From Arenicola marina (lineage: Eukaryota; Annelida; Polychaeta; Arenicolidae): a stretch of DNA of 64,000 bases. Below the pieces are notes generated by a model. The model was not told where the DNA came from. It searched no databases and was given only the letters and a program-made list of their open reading frames with translations. Of this stretch, positions 11,901 through 20,900 are shown piece after piece. The first letter of the stretch is position 1. Each line of letters starts with the position of its first letter. The stretch spans positions 36,077,670 through 36,141,669 of the forward strand of contig OZ025248.1 in assembly GCA_964019135.1 (NCBI GenBank), read 5' to 3'. A program made the position numbers and the translations under genes.

Positions 11901-14900
11901 GCGACCGCTCAGAAGATAACATGCAGTCAGACCTCTTTTTAGCGACCGCTCAGAAGATTACATGCAGTCCGATCTCCTTATAGCGACCGCACAAAGGATT
12001 ATATATAGTCAGACCTCCTTATAGCGATCACTCAGAGGATTATATACTATCAGACCATTTTATAGCGACCGCTCAGGGGAGGAGATACAGTCAGACCTTA
12101 TAGCGACCGCCCAGGGGATTATATACACTAAGACCTCCTTATAGCGACCGCTCAGGGAGTGTTACGGTCAGACCTCTTTATACCGACCGCTCAATGGATT
12201 ATATACTGTCAGATATCCTTATACAAGTAGCCCTCCTTAAAGCGACCACTCAGGTTACTATACACAGTCAGACCTCCTTATAGCGACCTCTTAGGGATTT
12301 ATAGACGATCAGACCTCCATATAGCGATCACTCAGGGGACTATATACAGTCAAGACCTTCTTATAGCGACCGCTCAGGTGACTATACAGATTCAGACCTC
12401 CTTATAGCGACCGCTCAGGGTATTCAGTCAGACCTCCTTATAGCGACCGCTTAGCGGGCGATATAGTCAGACCTCCTTATAGCGACCGCTCATGAAAGTA
12501 TGTACAGTCAGACCTCCTTATAGCGACCGCTCATGGAAGTATATACAGTCAGACCTCCTTATAGCGACCGCTCAAAGGATTATATACACTCAGACTGTAT
12601 AGCAATCGCTCAGGGGAGTATATGCACTTAGACCTTATAGCGACCGCTCAGGAGATGGTATACTGTCAGACCTATATCAACCGCTTATGGGACGATATAC
12701 AGCCCAGAAAGTTAAACAATTGATAGTTGAATACCAATTTTCGCTAGAGCAGGTTTGATTGTTCTTTATCCGTGTCCTCGTTTCTGTTTCTCCACTTTGA
12801 TGTCTTACGTGTCAGTCAGTGTCTTCCAACGCATAACCTAATTGTGCATACTCGTTATAATTTACTCTAGATGCATGGGTATACATGTAAATAGAAAATC
12901 TGGGTTTTAACTTAACAAATTGGCCGAGGTGTTGGGACACATATTCTGGGGACCCTTTTGACCGGTGTGGATGTTGGGTTGCGATCACAATCTTCATGGG
13001 TTGGTTCTGTAGCCTTCGGTGGGAGATTACATCAACTTATCAGATCCCTGTGGCGTTTAGTATTGAACCGACTCATTTCTTGGCAGCGATGTAACACATG
13101 ATTGTAATAGTGTAGGAAGGGGAGCATGAGAAAGGCGGGGGTTGGGTCTGGTACCCCAGAGCCGCGTTCAGATAAGCCAGCTTGCACAGCTTCTTCATAC
13201 CACGTGATCACGTGACGTAACATCACGTGATCATGTATGACGTGTGACATCACGTGATCATGTATGACGTGTGACATCACGTGATCATATATGACGTATG
13301 ACATCACATGATCATGTGGCTTCGGATGTCACCTGCACCAGCGAGCTTGCCTATATTATCTCCTCTTGACCAGTAAGATAGCGAAACCAATTCGCAAGAC
13401 ACGAGTGCTATAAGTTCTTTGCATGGCTCGCTGTCAACTTTCGACTTCACGCAACGGATGATTCCTTGTTTACAGACGCTGCTTTTAGGATTGCTCTTCC
13501 AGATGCCCCCTTCCCTCCCCCTGTTTCCCCGCCTCTCGCAGGTCTCCCGCTGCTTACCCTCAAAGACCGCCCTTCTTTCTGAGAGCGGGGCTCACGAGTC
13601 GCCCTGACGTCACCGTGACGTTTGTTGTGGCTGTCATTCCTGACTTGCATCATTATAATGATTTACACCGATATTGTCGAATGATTATATTTTTCGTGTC
13701 ATTAACTGTCGGTTCGTTCTTTTTTTTCCTTTCTTCTCCCCGCGCCCCATCGTCCGACCCTGTGTTTCGTGTCCCACTAAACTCTTCTGCTCTTTTCCTT
13801 ATTTCGTTTTTGTACCCGTTTCGTTTTGTCCGTTTTTTTTTACTACCGTATTTCATCTCGTGCTTCTGTTTAAAAAAATCTCTTTATGCCTTTCACCGTT
13901 CCACGTCGTGTTTTTCCTGAATCTCCATACACCCACCCACTTCCTCCCCGTCTCCACCTCTCCCTTCCCCCACCTATCTCTCTATCTCTCGTGGGCTGTT
14001 ATACCCGCTATAACGTGTTCCACACCGACCAACCCTCATCTACTCCTACCCACCAACCCACCCACCCACCCACCCTTTGGTTTGTGTATCGGTCTGTCTG
14101 TGTGTCCTCGCCGCTGACGCATGCGCCGTAGGGCTGACGCACCGATCATGGGACATCTCTGGGAGTGCGCCATGGCTGATGAACACCACATGGGGTAACT
14201 GCCGCCACCGACCACCCCGCCCCCGCCCCACCCCGCCCCACCCCGCCTCGTCCCTTCTCCTCCAACCTGCAAGAGAACAAAACTCCTATCCAGTTATCAG
14301 CCTGTTTCTCCCTGACTTTCACGCCATCATAGCTTCTATGTCGTAGGCACATTTACATATTTGGCTAGTATATATGTGGTTATTTAGATTCCGCCACTGC
14401 TGTGTTTTTGATGTGTTCTCTTAAGTAGTAGTCATTTAAGCATTATTTGCCTTTTTTTAAAGTCTTTGCTTACTTACTATTTTGCAGTCTTATGACGTTG
14501 ATTTTTAGCATGTACATGTATCTATCTTTGTACGGCATTACGTTTTAATATAAATTTATTTGACAATCAAATTTTGTGTAAATATTATATTTCATGTAAA
14601 CGATAGAGGAGGTTACCCATGGGTTAGGTAATATGATCTAGTCATGTAAACTATTGTGATAGAGGAGGTTACCCATGGGTTAGGTAATATGATCTAGTCA
14701 TGTAAATTGTTGTCATAGAGGAGGTTACCCATGGGTTAGGTAATATGATCTAGTCATGTAAACTATTGTGATAGAGGAGGTTACCCATGGGTTAGGTAAT
14801 ATGATCTATTCAAGTAAACTAGTTTTGTAGAGGAGGTTACCCATGGGTTTAGTAATATTATCTATCCATGGAAACTAATCGCTTTTGTAGTGTTTAGCAA

Positions 14901-17900
14901 TGGCATTGAGGTCCACTTCCACTAATATTACATGTGGTGCATTTACATAAAAAAAGGATATATCTTTGGTGATGGGCTATAACGATAATTCTTCACTAAA
15001 AAATGTGGTAAATGTTAGATCTATATTAATAATAAATAATGTAACTTATGTCTTCAAACGAAAGTCATGCAGAGTATCATCTCGATTCCGTTTGAACCAG
15101 TTTATAAGATGAAATACTTTTAATTCCTAGATCTGTGTGCCATAACTTTATCATATGTGTAATGTTGTAAAGGTAATTCATGGAATATTTTCCTATAAGC
15201 GATGAACTTCTAGATGATGGGTTAATGCCTATATAACATACTGCGGGAGGCAGTCCGTTGGAGCAGACCACTATCTGTATCACGTATTGAACTGACTCGA
15301 TTTCAGATACCGCGAAGACGGACACGTGAAGGGTGAGCCTGAGTTTGCACCCCCCAACCCCATCCGACTCCAGTGGGAGATCCCGCAGCAGGTAAACCCC
15401 CAGCCAACCCCGCCGCCGCGTCGCCATGGTTACATTTATGTTCGTTTTGGTCATGGAATGTTGCCCACGTGTTCTTCGTAAGATGAAGAAACATCTCGAA
15501 GACTTACATAGGTATTTGCCTCCAATCAAAAAAACTCTGCGTTGTATGCTTAAATGAAAGATTAGCATTGGCCGTAGATAGAACTGTAAACTTTTCTTCA
15601 AATGTAATGGTAAATATGGCCGCGAAAATACATTTACCTTCACTGTTGATCGCGAATTCGAAGCTATCTGTAATGACGTCATAGATTTATTATGTAATTC
15701 ATTGACTTTAAAAAGTTTTAGCGATGTAGTGCAGACCCAAAGAAATGTTATAATGACGGCAACATGTTATCCTTATATCACACAGTGCCAGGAGGTGATA
15801 GATAACAGCCTGGCGGTGGCCCGTGACCTGCTCAATGACGTCGATCTCTACCTCATGATGCACGACGCCTTCGGCAAGGGACTGATGAAGAAGTGCAAGA
15901 TGAGTCCCGACGCCTTCATCCAGATGGCGCTGCAGCTGGCCTACTACCGGGTGAGCAGAACACCACGTGACAGTCACCTGGGCCTGACCCGCGTCCCCGC
16001 AAAGCATATAATAATATGCATAACCTGCTAAAACTTTGTCAGTGTATGCTGATACGTGGAAGGAAATATGTATCTCTTTTGGTGTATAGAAATTTAATAA
16101 TGGTTGCTATGTCATTAGTACGTTATTTTTTATATTTGTCCACATGATATTTAAGTACGATCTCGCCTTGTCCGCATAATATTTTAACCACAATCTCGCC
16201 TTGTCCACAACATTTTCTGACCAGCTATGTGTATCATTGTCGCCCGCAGGACGCCGGCAAGTTCTGCCTGACCTACGAGGCCTCTATGACGCGACTGTTC
16301 CGCGAGGGGAGGACAGAGACGGTGCGCTCTTGCACGGTGGAGTCCTGCGCCTTCGTCAAGGCTATGGAGGACAGGAGTAAGACGGTGAGTCCCTGCACAA
16401 CTAGACCTGCACCTGATATATTGTGGTCAAACTGGAGGACCTTCGTCTAGGGTATGGAGGACAGGAGTAAGACGGTGAGTCCCTGCACAACTAGACCTGG
16501 ACCTGATATATTGTGGTCAAACTGGAGGGCCTTCGTCAAGGGTATGGAGGACAGGAGTAAGACGGTGAGTCCCTGCACAACTAGACCTGCACCTGATATC
16601 TTGTGGTCAAACTGGAGGGCCTTCGTCAAGGGTATGGAGGACAGGAGTAAGACGGTGAGTCCCTGCACAACTAGACCTGGACCTGATATATTGTGGTCAA
16701 ACTGGAGGGCCTTCGTCAAGGGTATGGAGGACAGGAGTAAGACGGTGAGTCCCTGCACAACTAGACCTGCACCTGATATCTTGTGGTCAAACTGGAGGGC
16801 CTTCGTCAAGGGTATGGAGGACAGGAGTAAGACGGTGAGTCCCTGCACAACTAGACCTGCACCTGATATATTGTGGTCAAACTGGAGGACCTTCGTCAAG
16901 GCTATGGAGGACAGGAGTAAGACGGTGAGTCCCTGCACAACTAGACCTGCACCTGATATATTGTAGTCAAACTGGAGGGCCTTCGTCAAGGCTATGGAGG
17001 ACAGGAGTAAGACGGTGAGTCCCTGCACAACTAGACCTGGACCTGATATATTGTGGTCAAACCGGAGGGCCTTCGTCAAGGCTATGGAGGACAGGAGTAA
17101 GACGGTGAGTCCCTGCACAACTAGACCTGCACCTGATATATTGTGGTCAAACTGGAGGGCCTTCGTCAAGGCTATGGAGGACAGGAGTAAGACGGTGAGT
17201 CCCTGAACAACTCGACCTGGACCGGATATATTGTGGTCAAACTGGAGGGCCTTCGTCAAGGCCATGGAGGACTGGAGTAAGACGGTGAGTCCCTGCACAA
17301 CTAGACCTGAACCGGATATATTGTGGTCAAACTGGAGGGCCTTCGTCAAGGCTATGGAGGACAGGAGTAAGACGGTGAGTCCCTGCACAACTCGACCTGG
17401 ACTTGATATATTGTGGTCAAACTGGAGGGCCTTCGTCAAGGCTATGGAGGACAGGAGTAAGACGGTGAGTCCCTGCACAACTAGACCTGGACCTGATATA
17501 TTGTGGTCAAACTGGAGGGCCTTCGTCAAGGCTATGGAGGACAGGAGTAAGACGGTGAGTCCCTGCACAACTAGACCTGGACCGGATATATTGTGGTCAA
17601 ACTGGAGGGCCTTCGTCAAGGCTATGGAGGACAGGAGTAAGACGGTGAGTCCCTGCACAACTAGACCTAGACCGAATATATTGTGGTCAAACTGGAGGGC
17701 CTTCGTCAAGGCTATGGAGGACAGGAGTAAGACAGTGAGTCCCTGCACAACTAGACCTGGACCGGATATATTGTGGTCAAACTGGAGGGCCTTCGTCAAG
17801 GCTATGGAGGACAGGAGTAAGACGGTGAGTCCCTGCACAACTAGACCTGGACCGGATATATTGTGGTCAAACTGGAGGGCCTTCGTCAAGGCTATGGAGG

Positions 17901-20900
17901 ACAGGAGTAAGACGGTGAGTCCCTGCACAACTAGACCTGGACCGGATATATTGTGGTCAAACTGGAGGGTCTTCGTCAAGGCTATGTAGGACAGGAGTAA
18001 GACGGTGAGTCCCTGCACAACTAGACCTGGACCTGATATATTGTGGTCAAACTGAAGGGCCTTCGTCAAGGCTATGGAGGACAGGAGTAAGACGGTGAGT
18101 TCCTGCACAACTAGACCTGGACCGGATATATTGTGGTCAAACTGGAGGGCCTTCGTCAAGGCTATGGAGGACAGGAGTAAGACGGTGAGTCCCTGAACAA
18201 CTCGACCTGGACCTGATATATTGTGGTCAAACTGGAGGGCCTTCGTCAAGGCTATGGAGGACAGGGGTAAGACGGTGAGTCCCTGCACAACTAGACCTGG
18301 ACCTGATATATTGTGGTCAAACTGGAGGGCCTTCGTCAAGGCTATGGAGGACAGGAGTAAGACGGTGAGTCCCTGCACAACTAGACCTGGACCGGATATA
18401 TTGTGGTCAAACTGGAGGGCCTTCGTCAAGGCTATGGAGGACAGGAGTAAGACGGTGAGTCCCTGCACAACTAGACCTGGACCGGATATATTGTGGTCAA
18501 ACTGGAGGGCCTTCGTCAAGGCTATGGAGGACAGGAGTAAGACGGTGAGTCCCTGCACAACTAGACCTGGACCGGATATATTGTGGTCAAACTGGAGGGC
18601 CTTCGTCAAGGCTATGGAGGACAGGAGTAAGACGGTGAGTCCCTGCACAACTAGACCTGGACCGGATATATTGTGGTCAAACTGGAGGGTCTTCGTCAAG
18701 GCTATGGAGGACAGAAGTAAGACGGTGAGTCCCTGCACAACTAGACCTGCACCTGATATATTGTGGTCAAACTGGAGGGCCTTCGTCAAGGCTATGGAGG
18801 ACAGGAGTAAGACGGTGAGTCCCTGCACAACTAGACCTGGACCGGATATATTGTGGTCAAACTGGAGGGCCTTCGTCAAGGCTATGGAGGACAGGAGTAA
18901 GACGGTGAGTCCCTGCACAACTAGACCTGGACCGGATATATTGTGGTCAAACTGGAGGGCCTTCGTCAAGGCTATGGAGGACAGGAGTAAGACGGTGAGT
19001 CCCTGCACAACTAGACCTGGACCGGATATATTGTGGTCAAACTGGAGGGTCTTCGTCAAGGCTATGGAGGACAGGAGTAAGACGGTGAGTCCCTGCACAA
19101 CTAGACCTGGACCTGATATATTGTGGTCAAACTGGAGGGCCTTCGTCAAGGCTATGGAGGACAGGAGTAAGACGGTGAGTCCCTGCACAACTAGACCTGC
19201 ACCTGATATATTGTGGTCAAACTGGAGGGACTTCGTCAAGGCTATGGAGGACAGGAGTAAGACGGTGAGTCCCTGCACAACTAGACCTGGACCGGATATA
19301 TTGTGGTCAAACTGGAGGGTCTTCGTCAAGGCTATGGAGGACAGGAGTAAGACGGTGAGTCCCTGCACAACTAGACGTGGACCTGATATATTGTGGTCAA
19401 ACTGGAGGGCCTTCGTCAAGGCTATGGAGGACAGGAGTAAGACGGTGAGTCCCTGCACAACTAGACCTGGACCGGATATATTGTGGTCAAACTGGAGGGT
19501 CTTCGTCAAGGCTATGGAGGACAGGAGTAAGACGGTGAGTCCCTGCACAACTAGACCTGGACCTGATATATTGTGGTCAAACTGGAGGGCCTTCGTCAAG
19601 GCTATGGAGGACAGGAGTAAGACGGTGAGTCCCTGCACAACTAGACCTGGACCTGATATATTGTGGTCAAACTAGAGGGCCTTCGTCAAGGCTATGGAGG
19701 ACAGGAGTAAGACGGTGAGTCCCTGCACAACTAGACCTGGACCGGATATATTGTGGTCAAACTGGAGGGCCTTCGTCAAGGCTATGGAGGACAGGAGTAA
19801 GACGGTGAGTCCCTGCACAACTAGACCTGGACCGGATATATTGTGGTCAAACTGGAGGGCCTTCGTCAAGGCTATGGAGGACAGGAGTAAGACGGTGAGT
19901 CCCTGCACAATTACACCTGGACCGGATATATTGTGGTCAAACTGGAGGGTCTTCGTCAAGGCTATGGAGGACAGGAGTAAGACGGTGAGTCCCTGCACAA
20001 CTAGACCTGGACCTGATATATTGTGGTCAAACTGGAGGGCCTTCGTCAAGGCTATGGAGGACAGGAGTAAGACGGTGAGTCCCTGCACAACTAGACCTGG
20101 ACCTGATATATTGTGGTCAAACTGGAGGGCCTTCGTCAAGGCTATGGAGGACAGGAGTAAGACGGTGAGTCCCTGCACAACTAGACCTGGACCTAATATA
20201 TTGTGGTCAAACTGGAGGGACTTCGTCAAGGCTATGGAGGACAGGAGTAAGACGGTGAGTCCCTGCACAACTAGACCTAGACCGGATATATTGTGGTCAA
20301 ACTGGAGGGCCTTCGTCAAGGCTATGGAAGACAGGAGTAAGACGGTGAGTCCCTGCACAACTAGACCTGGACCGGATATATTGTGGTCAAACTGGAGGGC
20401 CTTCGTCAAGGCTATGGAGGACAGGAGTAAGACGGTGAGTCTTTGGCCTTTGACGGTGTTTTCATCTCTGGTCTATTACACTGTCACCGTGTCACTGCAT
20501 GAGCTTCAGGCTCGGGATTCAGGTGTTTCATATTATATACATTTATATCTATTCATCTAATTGGCCCGGGATATTCCTTGGTCTGGTCTTATTTCCATGG
20601 TCCAATTCAGCCCCTATGTGCACTGAAATAGGTGGCCTACAGCACCAATCATTGACTTATTGATATATTGATTCTTTGATATATTGATTCTTTGATATAT
20701 TTATTCTTTGATATGTTGATTCTTTGATATATTGATTCTTTGATATATTGATGGATTTTTTGATATATTGATTCTTTGCTATATTGATGGATTGTTTGAT
20801 ATATTGATTCTTTGATATATTGATGGATTGTTCGATACATTGATTCTTTGATATATTGATGGATTGTTTGATATATTGATTGTTTGTTTGATTTATTCAG

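Noticed and set aside
13615..14131. Plus-strand ORFs rich in Phe, Ser and Pro
   Set aside because: Translation of a pyrimidine-rich intron block before exon L'.
16447..19638. Minus-strand ORF of 1063 codons with 30-residue repeats
   Set aside because: It is produced by the 90-bp tandem repeat (period divisible by 3) that derives from CPT1 exon O on the other strand; no start context or family similarity.
18221..19675. Plus-strand repeat ORFs continuing the exon O frame (484, 288, 252 codons)
   Set aside because: They read through the gtgagt donors into intron repeats and are broken by scattered stops, including TAG in the first unit. Treated as intron.
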